DNA of 64,000 bases from Incurvaria masculella (lineage: Eukaryota; Arthropoda; Insecta; Lepidoptera; Incurvariidae), in assembly GCA_946894095.1 (NCBI GenBank), contig OX335660.1:9553001-9617000 (forward strand). Direction: 5' to 3'. The position numbers and the translations under genes were made by a program. Of the stretch, positions 31,623 through 41,991 are shown piece after piece. The stretch's first letter is position 1. Every line of letters begins with the position of its first letter. A model generated the notes under the pieces. That model made no database searches. It had not been told where the DNA came from and saw only the letters and a list, made by a program, of their open reading frames with translations.

Positions 31623-33829
31623 GAAAACGTGGAGTCAAAAAATGTGACAACCCTAAGGACAATGTCCAAGATACACGGACGTTGCGGAACCGACACTATG
31701 GTGTGGTCCGTGCGCGCCCACCGCGCATGCGCCGCCGCCGTGAATACTCCGAGCCCTACACAGTTCGACCACACGCATAGATACATTTGCGAATGGATTT
31801 TGTTGATTAGAAATGTAATATTTGATTACTAACAGTTTTAATTACTAAAGTATTAGATTGACTACGTATTTCGCATACTCTATGTAACGTGTTAAAGGCT
31901 AAGCTACATAATGCTCTGGAGTGGGAAGTGGTGAACATTACTTTTTTTTGTTCTCGGTAGAGATGACAAGTATCTTTGCTTTGAAGGCAGCGATATGAAA
32001 TGGGAAGATATGGCATTATCAAATATTGGTTCCGTCAAATCGTGTTACTGCTAAGATGCACGCGTGCGGGCTATTGGCGTCAAATGGCCTTGGAGTGACA
32101 AAGGTAGATACAATGCTTTTTACCGCGAGAGTGAAAGAGCTAACACTATCATGACTTGTTGGTTAATCGGTGACAAGTTCTAAGCTGCTTTGCTCAATCT
32201 CCCCATTAATACCGCTGTTTGAAGGACGTGACTTGGTTTTTCACAAAGGATCCTTGATCATTTTGCGCGGCTTGCAAATGACGTCATCGCTATTTGTACA
32301 GAAAACACTGTAAACATTTCCGATTCGAACACAAATACAAATACAAATGTTTATTTCATTAAGCCATTTTACATACATCATAAAAATCTTACAAACTGCA
32401 TATCTGTTATTATATAAAGCTAATATAGGCAAACACACATCTCTATTAAATGGTATGGTCAACACGGACGGTCTCACCGCGAGCGATATAGGAAGTGGGA
32501 AATAAGCAAACACTTTTAAATAGAGTTCGGACCAGCAGTCTAGACATAAATTCACATCAATAACTCAGAAAGAAAGATGCAGATTTACACTATAAAGAGC
32601 GAAATCATGGCAAAGACAGGACACCAAAGGTGTTATGGCCACCTTATATTCACGCCCCTTATAACTGCGTGGCAACAATACCACAGGAGAAGCGATCTCG
32701 ATCGACTTAATTACACAATTAAATCTCCATTACTTGGTAATGGCGATAAAATGCCCCATTCAATTTATATCGGGCAAAATATTATATTAGAACATTACGC
32801 GGTATGTAGCTGCCAACAAGGGAAAATATTCTTATTTTTATGTGTATCAAAAAAACTGACTGAGTCAACGGATTTAGCACCATTTTTAAACACACGAAAT
32901 TTAGCAACTTCGCACTAAGAAACAGTTGCTCCGGAATCCATGTACATTCCTCTATTAGTACAGAGGACCGAATGTCATACCGTCTTGACAAGAAGTTTTA
33001 ACTTTCTTAAAGGACCCGAGATTATAAAGAAGTTAAAATACGATATGAAGTTTTGTCGTAAGAAATAATCAACTAGAACCTTATATATTTTATTTTTATC
33101 GAAGTTTAGCGCTTTTCCATAGGCTCGAAGCAGTTTTTGAATCATGTATTCCACTCAAAAGTAAATGTACTGAAAATGATGGATTTGAAAGTTTCAACTG
33201 ACTCTGCACAAGGCTGAATTGCAAGCATTTTCCTTATGTTTGGAAAGAATAAGAACATCTTGAGGTTATGTCATGTTAAGTTACTTCAGGAAAATGAGGA
33301 TTTCTACGTCGTGCTACTTCAAATAAGCTTTTTCTGAATTCCACTCAATTCAGCTTTTCGAAATATTAAAACTTTCTTTAGTGCTCGGAAAAGTAGGAGT
33401 TGTAGAAGTTCTTAAGTTGCAGAAAAGTTTTGCACGAACATTGGCCTTAGATGAATTCATCTTCTAAATAAATAAAAAAATAGAACGCGAAACAGCTCTA
33501 TACTCGAAATGCGCCGTAAATTGATTTAAGACAGGACCTTAAAGGCATGTCTTGTTTTGAAGAAGTCTGTAAATTGATGTGTTGTACTGGACACATAGAC
33601 ATTTATTACTTTTACATATCACTGACTGGATTCCTGCTCTGACACAGAAGTCTAAAATATTCTATATACCAGAAGACATTGTATTTGTTGGGATGGAGAA
33701 TATATGCTCACAAGGATGGGGTTAGCAGATGAGTATGTATTATCTATTGAAATTTCCGAACAGAGTATTTTCTTAGAACCTTCAATATAATAAACGTTAC
33801 CTCTTAACCAATCAACATAGAAAATAATT

Positions 33830-34020
33830 ATACTTACATAACAAATCGGGCCTCGCCCGGGTTGGTACCGTTGCTTTGAATGAAAGATGGTTGAATAGAA
33901 AAAAAAAAATCATGTTTTCCATCCAGGTCCGCCGTTTTCATGTAAAGGAATAGTTTTGGAATTGTATCCAGTTCTTTCCGTAAAATTAAATGTGATGTAA
34001 GCCATCTATGACCTTCCATA
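33830..34020 (+). mobile_element. SINE body fragment (plus), unit 1
   Basis: GGGCCTCGCCCGGGTTGGTA, GAATGAAAGATGGTTGAATA and TTTTCCATCCAGGTCC identify it. Duplicate at 44199-44389. Confidence 0.65.
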
Positions 34021-34032
34021 AAAGAAATATGT

Positions 34033-34420
34033 CTTTTTTTATGCAACCTGACATGGATGGCTAATACCACACAACTACCGTTATGATATTAGCCTAATAC
34101 ACCACATTCCCGAAGGAATTAGATGCCGTGCCAGAACCTTCCCTTTATGAGCACGGCTACATTGAACTGGATGGAAAACACGGACAATTTTTCATTGCCG
34201 CTTCAACCATAGTTTCATCCCACACGGTGGTACCAACCCGGGCGGGCTTAACACTACCACCTAGCAGGGGAAGGGGACCTACAGTTTTACATGGGTTCCG
34301 AACCATGGAACAACTTGCATTCGTAACGAAATGCACTTAACTAACTCAGAAAGAGAAAGAAAGTGGTGCATGACCGGACGAGGATTTGAACCCAGACCTA
34401 TCGGATGAAAGGCAAGGTCT
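34033..34420 (-). mobile_element. tRNA-headed SINE (minus), head truncated, unit 1
   Basis: Tail T-run at 34033-34039 and complete body. The B-box complement GGATTTGAACC is at 34382-34392, but the A-box side is replaced by a TCTGTCTGTCTGTC tract. The translated body gives the recurring peptide YIELDGKHGQFF, which is not a gene product. Confidence 0.8.
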
Positions 34421-34865
34421 GTCTGTCTGTCTTAGGTTATCTACCATAATTTTGTATCAAAATGAAAATAAACACAAAAAAGGATCAGAGTACAACTTTA
34501 ATCTAATAATTATTAGAAGAAATGATATTTTTAACAATATAAAAGGAAACACACGAGGTGCATCGCCTCGTATCTCAGTTTCGTCCGATTAGACTTTCAC
34601 GCATGCCTCCGTTGGGAGCTAATTGACTCCCAAAACCAGATAACATGACAAATGTTAATAATTTCACAGTTAAACAACGCGATGCTTATTTGTGTACGTT
34701 CGACCCGATAAATATACTGAAAGCGACTGCTGTGAGACCACCATAGGCACTGTGCGCCTTTTGAGTTAAGAATGCAGTGAAATTAGGTGGCAAAAGATTT
34801 GATTTTAAAAATTTAAGCTATCGTTTAATCCACCGTATCACCAAATCATCAACACCTTGGTGATT

Positions 34866-34918
34866 GATTCTGGATGGGTGACCGTTTGATCGTAAAAGCC
34901 GGTGGTCCGAATTCTACC
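34866..34918 (+). mobile_element. Isolated 5S-type SINE head fragment, unit 1
   Basis: TTCTGGATGGGTGACCGTTT followed by AAGCCGGTGGTCCGAATTC matches the C-block and B-box end of the 5S-type head. It lies back to back with the tail of the next SINE. Duplicate at 45235-45287. Confidence 0.6.
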
Positions 34919-35325
34919 TTTTTTTTGTAATGGGGCGTGTATAGCTAATACTACACCTCCCGTCACGATATTAACACAATTCATCGCATACAGAAGAAAT
35001 TAGGTGGCATGCCATTTTCCAGTATTGAACTGGATGAAAGAACAGATCCATTTTCATTTCCGCTTCAACCATATTTCAATCCCATGCGATGGTACCAACA
35101 TACTAGGGGAAGGGGGAGCCAGAGTTTTAAATGGATTCCGAACAAAGGGGACAGCTTGCAGTCGTTTCAAAATGTACTTCTGCAACTCAGAAAGAGAAAT
35201 AAAGTCTTGCTTAAACGAAGCGGGGAGTAAACCTATGACCTCTCGAATCAGAACATCTACGAGCTGCTCAACGATCTGTCCATCTGGTGCACGTTTGAAA
35301 TTACCACTGTGGCCGCTTACCTGAT
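34919..35325 (-). mobile_element. Diverged SINE (minus), unit 1
   Basis: GTGTATAGCTAATACTACAC, GAAATTAGGTGGCATGCCA, TTGAACTGGATGAAAGAAC and CAGAAAGAGAAATAAAGTC show the body. The head is worn. Duplicate at 45288-45694. Confidence 0.65.
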
Positions 35326-35797
35326 GCCAATTCGATGGTTTTAAATGTATCGTTCAATATACGACCAAAGTCTCCTATGAAATGCGTTCTCGTCTCAGAC
35401 AGAGTCGAGATCGTTTTGCATATAATTAAAATAACTCAAAAAATCACCTCGCCCCCCGCTGGGGCGCGCGGCGGGGGCCGGCCGCGCTCGGCCACGGACC
35501 CGTGGATCCGCCGCTGACGTATTGCCGTGTTTGTTTTACACCAACCACCGAGCCGTTCGCTCTTCTCCCTTACTAATGAGACCGACATTACAACAGTACA
35601 CGGGTGTTTTATGATAACTGTAGATTGGCTTGATTTATTTTGGTTCACCTTATTTGACCTGGAACATGGGGTACTTGGTTGTCTTTAATATACCTATGTA
35701 TGTTGCGTAGCCTTTGTTTCCGGGAGTTTCATCCAGGAGTCCTGTAGCAAATAGCGAAAATAGGGTCTGGTTCGGTTGATTAAAATTTGTGTTTGTT
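35326..35797. other. Unassigned DNA with a CpG-dense 80-bp patch, unit 1
   Basis: 35445-35516 (CCCCCCGCTGGGGCGCGCGG onward) is extremely GC- and CpG-rich within AT-rich DNA. No gene found. Duplicate patch at 45814-45885. Confidence 0.4.
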
Positions 35798-35861
35798 AAA
35801 TTTTGTACGATGGTACGGAACCCTATGTGTGCGAGTTCGACTCACACTTGGCCGGTTTTTT
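35798..35861 (-). repeat. CCGGCCAAGT lepidopteran repeat, end fragment, unit 1
   Basis: ACGATGGTACGGAACCCTAT, GAGTTCGACTCACACTTGGC and CGGTTTTTTT match one end of the repeat at 29827. Duplicate at 46167-46230. Confidence 0.6.
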
Positions 35862-36192
35862 TAATTAAATACTTAAATATACCTTAAGTTATATCTGTAA
35901 CATAAATCGCCTATAACTACGAAATGCAACCAAATATATTTGTTCAGTTTTGGTATTGGTAAGCAACTATGTACTGATACTTTCATGCTTCGTTATTTGC
36001 AGCCATTTACTTTTCCATATATATATTTTGTCACGATAACAACATTTTCAGGCGCCTTATTTACGTAACGCAACCACTTGGCGCAGGCAGACTGACACAT
36101 TTAAATTCAGAGGGTTGGTCTTCATCCCATGAAACCAGTTTGAGCCTTTTACGTTATCGTTACCATTTTTGTCGCGACCTCCTGGTCTATCT
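35862..36192 (+). repeat. Half of the 57-kb foldback element, unit 1
   Basis: Collinear with 57310-57640: TTAATTAAATACTTAAATAT at the start, AACGCAACCACTTGG and GTCGCGACCTCCT at the end. The left arm present at 57 kb is missing here. Duplicate at 46231-46561. Confidence 0.75.
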
Positions 36193-36420
36193 AGTCAGTG
36201 GAGTTAATATATACACAGACGCTTTATGAAGGGCTGATCGGAATAACTTGGAATAGCCACGAGTACAACGAGTTTCTGATTCGATCTATGCAAGCACTTA
36301 TCTCATCATAAGCGTATAGAGTACGCTTGCATTGCTTTATGTATGGATATTCCTTATGGAAATTCAGTTTTGCAATAGATTATAGTGATGAAAACATATA
36401 TGTATATCATTGGAAAACAA

Positions 36421-36755
36421 CGGTTCAGGTGGTAAGGCCCTCTGAGCGCGGTTAGGTTCTGGATGGGTGACCATTTTTAATCGTTGAGGCTGGTTGTGGT
36501 TCGGATTCCACGTAAAACTGTAGGTACCCTTCCTTACTTACTAGGTGGTAGGGTTAATCCTGCCCGGGTTGGTACCATCGCATTGAATGAAGGATGGTCG
36601 AAGCGGCAATGAAAATTGTTCTTGTTTTCCATCCAGTTCAATGTAGCCGAGCAATATAAGGAAGGTCCTGGCATGGTACCTAATTCTCATTTGATGTGTT
36701 AAGCTTATATCTGATGGTCAGCTCGATCCACCCACGTCCAGTTACATAAAAAAAA
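36421..36755 (+). mobile_element. 5S-headed SINE, degenerate-head type (plus), unit 1
   Basis: The head is 5'-truncated but keeps GGTTAGGTTCTGGATGGGTG followed by ACC, close to the GGTTAGTACTTGGATGGGTG of 5S rRNA, then GGTTCGGATTCCACG, the body and an A-run (36748-36755). Duplicate at 46790-47124. Confidence 0.78.
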
Positions 36756-38035
36756 CCTTATGCCAAGAAAAATTAGACGCCATATAGCCCAACGGTTTCA
36801 ACTCTTAAAACAGTTTCCAATATATTCTTACACCCGAAGACAGAATGCTCAGAATGAAGAGTGGTTATAAAACGGCAAGATACTAGAATGTTATAAGTTA
36901 ATATGCTGCACTTGCTACCTGTTTTATTTCTCGTGTTTCTGCACACCGGAATCTACCAGTTCAGTCTGGTTACACTGCACATGTCACATAAATAATTATG
37001 GATCTAATCTTTGGTAATGGATGTTATTTATATATGGTTTCAGAAATGTTAAGTCATAGAAATCGTACATATGTACCAATAAATGAATACAATATAAAAT
37101 AATAAGTAACTATACATAATATATAAGTATTTTTAAATTAATTATAGAAACCAAAAATGTTTGAGTGCAAACATTCGAAGGATGTTTGAATAATAAATTG
37201 ACTCAACGTAAATAAAAAAATATATTATATTTAAAAATATTTACGTTAGAGAAGTGAATAAAATCGGTGGTTGTTGAAATATTTATTCCTTATTATTCTT
37301 ATCATTATGTTATTAATATCACTAGCAGTTTGCAGCTGTAGCGTCAATTTCATTTCAGTGGACTTGCAATTTTTTTTTATTTTAAGTAGTTATTATTTAT
37401 CATTCAAATTATATATTTATTTTATTTTATTTATTGATTATTAATTATTTATTTTATTAATTTGTATTTTTTTATTCGTTTCAGTGCTTATCTAGTCGGT
37501 TTTTCAGTGCATTTACAGTTTCAGCACTAATGGAGGTCATTAGTATCCGTATAGTAGTAGTATCCGGTAGCTATAGATTAATATAAATAATTATATGCGT
37601 CGAATATATTACAGTTTTTATGTAGCAACTAATTATAATTATATTCGAAGTTTTGTATTCGGCAACGTCGTTTTATTTAATAACAAATGAAATAGTTATG
37701 TGTTAATTTACAGCATGATAAATTAAGTCTCTATCACCGATTGTATCAAACGTGAGGACATCAGGAATGGTGTTAAGAGTTCCAGTCTATTACTTTCCGT
37801 ACGATCGTGGCCAGATTAAAGACCTGTAATCTTAGCTACACAATATCAATACAACCAAGAACAGTTGTATTATGTAGGCATTAGGCACCGCATGAAAAGT
37901 GTTTTAACAAATATTATACTGTCAATTCGCCACTTTTGTGCTGATTTTTACAAAAAAAATAATGAATTCAAATATATTACAGATATAATTTCATATTTTA
38001 GGCTGATCTGTGGTTTATTTTTTTATGCCACCGGC
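36756..38035. other. Unassigned, very AT-rich DNA, unit 1
   Basis: TTTATTTTATT-type runs around 37400-37480. No gene recognised. Duplicate at 47125-48404, with one difference (37666). Confidence 0.4.
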
Positions 38036-38222
38036 TTCGTCGTGAAAATTGACTGTCGTGATATTAGCCTAGGAAATCAGGTTGAATGCGAGGATCTTCC
38101 TTATATTATCGGCTACATTGAATTGGAAGGAAAACAAGGACAATTTTCACTGTCGCTTCGACCATGGTTGATTTATTTCGATGCTACCAACCCGAGCTGG
38201 ATGAAACCTACCACCTTATAAT
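38036..38222 (-). mobile_element. Diverged SINE body (minus), unit 1
   Basis: TGTCGTGATATTAGCCTAGG, ATCGGCTACATTGAATTGGA and GCTACCAACCCGAGCTGGAT follow the body order. Duplicate at 48405-48591. Confidence 0.65.
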
Positions 38223-38509
38223 AATTTCTAGTAATCATCCTGAATTAGTGCCAGGACGATTGAAATCCAAAACTGACCTCTCGCTCATTTGCTTGCAACG
38301 GGTTCCTGAAAAGGGGCCAATAATCCTATATCCTAGTGTGTATGAGTTGTGTATGTGTGAATACAAGTTTTTTGTAGCAATTTTTGATCCATTTAAATTT
38401 GATCCTCTCGTGAAACTCTACGATATAGTGTATATTAAAAATCCTAGAAATTCTGAAAAAAAAAAGAACCATTTCTGTGATCTTCAACTCTATATGTCTG
38501 CTTGTTAAC

Positions 38510-38740
38510 TTTTCACGCCTAGGCCGATAAACCTATTTTCATGAAATTTGGTATGTCTGAAGAGAGAGTGGATTTTGGGAAAGGACATTGGCTACTTTAT
38601 GGGGCAAAAATTTAACTCCTTGGGGTGAAAAGGGGATGAAAGATTGTATGGGGAACTCATATAACATACAATTTTAGATTCAGTCCGACATCAGTCTGAA
38701 TCAACATTGACCCGAGCGAATCCGGGTTATATAACTAAGC
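38510..38740. repeat. Lepidopteran ATGAAATTTGGTATG repeat fragment, unit 1
   Basis: CCGATAAACCTATTTTCATG, AATTTGGTATGTCTGAAGAG, AGGACATTGGCTACTTTAT and GAATCCGGGTTATATAACTA follow the pattern of a ubiquitous lepidopteran repeat. Duplicate at 48879-49109. Confidence 0.55.
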
Positions 38741-39191
38741 CTGTTCGAAAAACTGATGAAGCGAATTTATGACTATGTCTTCAATAAATTCACCATCCAA
38801 AAGATACCAACGTATTGTTTATTAGGTGCACGGTAAATTTTATTTTCCGTAGATGCATATTTCAAGATCACAGCAAACAATTTAACCGGGCTGATTGCAC
38901 TCCAGAGGCCTAATGCAATTTATTGCAAGCTGCAGGTGAAACAAGCGAAGCTCGTACATTCAGTGTTTGAAGTCAATTAAGTAAACAAACGAAGGCGAGG
39001 TCCTATCAAACCGCCATCTCTGCCAGTAGGATACCCGGAATAGATCGAAATTGCACAAGGAAATAAAAACGTTAAAAAGGAATAGCAGTAAGATGTTCGC
39101 TATTCCTCGAATATAATTAATTGAAACATTTACAGATGAAACGATTTTGTAACAATATAATATAATGATTGTAATTGCACATATATTGTCT

Positions 39192-39390
39192 CATGCGATG
39201 GTACTAACCCGGGCGGGAATTACCCTACGACCACCTAGTAAATAAGGAATGGAACCAACAGTTTTACGTAAAATCCGATCCAAGGCCAGCCTTAACGATT
39301 GAAAATGGTGACCCATCTAGAACCCAACCGCGCTCAGTGGTGCTTACTCCGCTTTAAGGCTTCGCACCACTGGGCTACCGAGGCTGACAG
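39192..39390 (-). mobile_element. 5S-headed SINE, degenerate-head type (minus), unit 1
   Basis: The body is truncated at GCGATGGTACTAACCCGGGC. The head complement contains GCGCGGTTGGGTTCTAGATG and ends CTGTCAGCCTCGGTAGCCCA, the standard 5' start of this family. Duplicate at 49561-49759. Confidence 0.78.
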
Positions 39391-39681
39391 AGAAATGTTA
39401 AAGGTTAAAGGTTTTCACTCAGTTAGAGTAACCTATTTACTTAGTTGGCTCTATTTATCTCAAGAGGTTGTTATTATCGGAATTACCGTTATATTCACTG
39501 ATGTTTTATTGATATTTTAACATTTCGAAATTAGCAGCTCAATGTAGAGGGCACTATGACCGCTACACGTGCAACAAACCCACCTTTTACATCACAACAG
39601 CGGTTCGCGAGCGCAGTAGACATTACTCTGGGCTCTAGCAAAATCTTGGGGACGCTGATGTCGGGCGTGTGTTAATTTTTT

Positions 39682-40250
39682 GTCAGCCTCGGTAGCCCAG
39701 CGGCGCGATGCCTTGCGATTCGATAAGTTTGGTAAGTACCTCTGATGGCGGTTAGGTCCTGGATAGGTGACCATTTTTAACCGTTGAGGCTGGTCGTGGT
39801 TCGGATTTCACGTAAAACTGTAGGAAGGGGTTCCTTACTCACTAGGTGGTAGGGTTGGTACTATCGCATTGAATGAACAATGGTCGAATCGGCAATGAAA
39901 ATTGTCCGCGTTTTCCATCCAGTTCAATGTAGCCTAGCAATTATTATCTATTTATTATATTTGCTTAGCAAAAAGTCGAATACATCCAGGAAAAATACTT
40001 AACATTAATATACATAGACCAGCGAAGTTACGACCAAATTGGTGTCATACAATTTAAATTAACAACATAGAACAAACAAGAAAAGAATAACCTAAAAAAA
40101 TACGTTCATACAATTAAACGAGTAATAAAAAATAAATGATCATAAGGAAGGATCATCTATAAAGAAGGTCCTGGCATGGCGCCTAGTTCCCATGTAATGT
40201 CTTAGGGTTATATCTGACGGACAGTTTGGTATTAGCCGTCCATGTCAACA
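39682..40250 (+). mobile_element. 5S-headed SINE, degenerate-head type, with an internal insertion, unit 1
   Basis: The head starts GTCAGCCTCGGTAGCCCAGC (39682) and closes with GAGGCTGGT (39786-39794), a span of 113 nt with GGTTAGGTCCTGGATAGGTG inside. The body breaks after GTAGCCTAGCAA and resumes at about 40158 with AAGAAGGTCCTGGCATGG. The roughly 216 bp between are AT-rich and unassigned. Duplicate at 50051-50619. Confidence 0.78.
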
Positions 40251-40486
40251 TACATAATATATTTTTTGCGTATTTTCAATAACTGGTTATACCCGTTTAT
40301 TCGTCGATTATATTTCCATGCCACTTTAATCTTTTTTTCTGAATTGATTATTCTGTCCCTTCAAAACAAATATTCGTATTAATCATTACCTTATTTTAAA
40401 ATTGATCAGAGAAACATACGACTCCATATCGAGTTTCATATAAAAGTTACATCATGCAAGCATATTTTCTCAGAAATTCTCAAATA

Positions 40487-40894
40487 TTTTTTTTTATGCG
40501 ACCTGACATGGATGGCTAATACCACACAACTACCGTTATGATATTAGCCCAATACATTACATTCCCGAAAGAATTAGGTGCCATGCCAGGACCTTCCCTT
40601 TATGAGCACGGCTACATTGAACTGGATGGAAAACAACGACCATTTTGTCATTGCCGCTTCGATCATCTTTTTATCCAATGCGATGGTACCAACCCGGGCG
40701 GGCTTAAACCTTCCACCTAGAAGGGGAAGGGGACCTACAGTTTTACATGGATTCCGAACCATGGAGCAGCTCGCATTCGTGACGAAATGCATTTATCGAA
40801 CTCGGAAAGAGAAAGACAGTGGTGCATGTCGGAATTGAACCCAGGCCTCTGGTACGCTAGGCCAGTCCCCGCGCCACTAGGCTACGAGCCGCTC
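40487..40894 (-). mobile_element. tRNA-headed SINE, full length (minus), unit 1
   Basis: One of the best full copies: tail T-run 40487-40495, complete body, tRNA-like head. On the minus strand the A box is TAGCCTAGTGG (complement of 40874-40884) and the B box GGTTCAATTCC (complement of 40831-40841), about 32 nt apart as in a tRNA gene. The head ends with GAGCGGCTCG on the minus strand. Confidence 0.88.
40831..40884 (-). promoter_or_regulatory. Predicted Pol III A/B-box promoter of the tRNA-headed SINE
   Basis: A box TAGCCTAGTGG and B box GGTTCAATTCC match tRNA consensus positions. Activity is inferred. Confidence 0.65.
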
Positions 40895-41378
40895 TCTAAA
40901 GCTTATCTAAAGATGTGTTGATTCGTTGTCGTTTTCTTTGAAGTTGACGTATCGTACTGATCCCGCGGCCTGAATTACCGGCTGGGTGGTGCCACACATT
41001 GATTGTGAACGCCTAGGGACCACTGTGCATTTAACCCGAGTGTTGAAGAACCAATGGACCAATGGAGAGTTAAGGCGCCCTTAAGTCCCATTTAGGTCCC
41101 TATCAATCCAACGCGTTAAACATCCAAAGAAAAGTGGAGGAAAGCGAAGCGAAGTAGTTCAAAGCGTTTATAAAGTTAACGGCGGTAGGAACATGTTAAA
41201 GAAGTTTCATTTTAAATAGGTATTTTTTATTTTAATTCAAATATTAAATGCACTTTACATTTATTTGTTTTATGAAAGTTTTATTATCTACAATTTTAAC
41301 GTGAAAAACGTTTTGTTTTATATCACCTTGTGTCTAATGTTCTTCCTCAACAGAGTCGTTACTCTGATAAGAATCTGA
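40895..41378. other. Unassigned DNA, unit 1
   Basis: No gene recognised. It contains the T41000/C51369 difference. Duplicate at 51264-51747. Confidence 0.4.
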
Positions 41379-41533
41379 TAACGTTTAGGGGTAGGGAAAC
41401 GTTAGATCCTGGAAGACGATTTCGCTATTTCAATAGCAGTCGCCGAGCAAAATTGTGCCTTGACCAATGGACAAAGAATGCGTTTCTTAAAATTATTAAA
41501 TCTTAGATTTCCTGTGACTTCACGACATCCTTA
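41379..41533 (+). repeat. TTAAGG-ended repeat, unit 1
   Basis: Runs from CTGATAACGTTTAGGGGTAG to TTCACGACATCCTTAA; the inverted relative is at 12013-12177. Duplicate at 51748-51902. Confidence 0.65.
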
Positions 41534-41595
41534 AGGTCGGCCCGTAAGCATCAGAAAATTCCGCCTCCCATGCAAACGTAGTTTACCAATAATTT
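41531..41595. repeat. Truncated hairpin MITE at the internal duplication junction
   Basis: TTAAGGTCGGCCCGTAAGCA through GCAAACGTAGTTTACC matches the left arm of the hairpin at 51900-52278, but it is cut off after ATTT by the start of unit 2. Confidence 0.85.
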
Positions 41596-41771
41596 CGGAT
41601 AAAAAAATATAACCATTCCGGATTTGGGCGGTTTCTCGCCTTGCTTTTCATAGAAACGTCGTTCCAGTGATCATTCCGGATTTACGGCGTAGGAACGGGA
41701 ATGTATACCTCTTTGGAGTCGGAACGCCTCATCGTCCGTTTTCATGGTATCTTGCTTCGAATTCAGGTTCG

Positions 41772-41991
41772 TTACCTACTTACTAAGCGGAGAGTTACAC
41801 CTTCTTGGGTTGGTAAGGTAAATATGTTCAAATCAGCAACGGAAATTATGTTGATTTCAATCTATTTCAATGCAGCCATTTTTTTATTAACTAAATGCCC
41901 TGGCATGGCACCTAGTTTCTTCGGGAACGTGATGTGATAGTCTAACATCACGACTGCAGGTGCGATAATAGCGATGCACGTCCAGTTGTAT
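41772..41991 (+). mobile_element. Diverged SINE body (plus), unit 2
   Basis: Second copy of 31403-31622. Confidence 0.6.

Larger units (their letters stand above)
31223..41591. repeat. Tandem duplication, unit 1 (10,369 bp)
   Basis: The sequence from ATTTCGGATAAAAAAATATA at 31223 recurs with the same order and spacing 10,369 bp downstream through the entire unit. I saw only three substitutions by eye: C37666/T48035, G38522/A48891 and T41000/C51369, all transitions. It contains only SINEs, MITE pieces and unassigned DNA. The large interval 31623-33829 has no recognised gene; a small (ACAAAT)3 tract is at about 32331-32351. Confidence 0.97.

Noticed and set aside
34128..34340. Recurring small ORFs with YIELDGKHGQFF / VPTRAGL peptides
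   Set aside because: They occur wherever the SINE body lies in the minus orientation and differ by frameshifts between copies. They are translations of a non-coding SINE.
40831..40894. Possible tRNA gene on the minus strand
   Set aside because: A and B boxes are present, but it is the head of a repeated SINE and no convincing acceptor stem or anticodon arm was seen.
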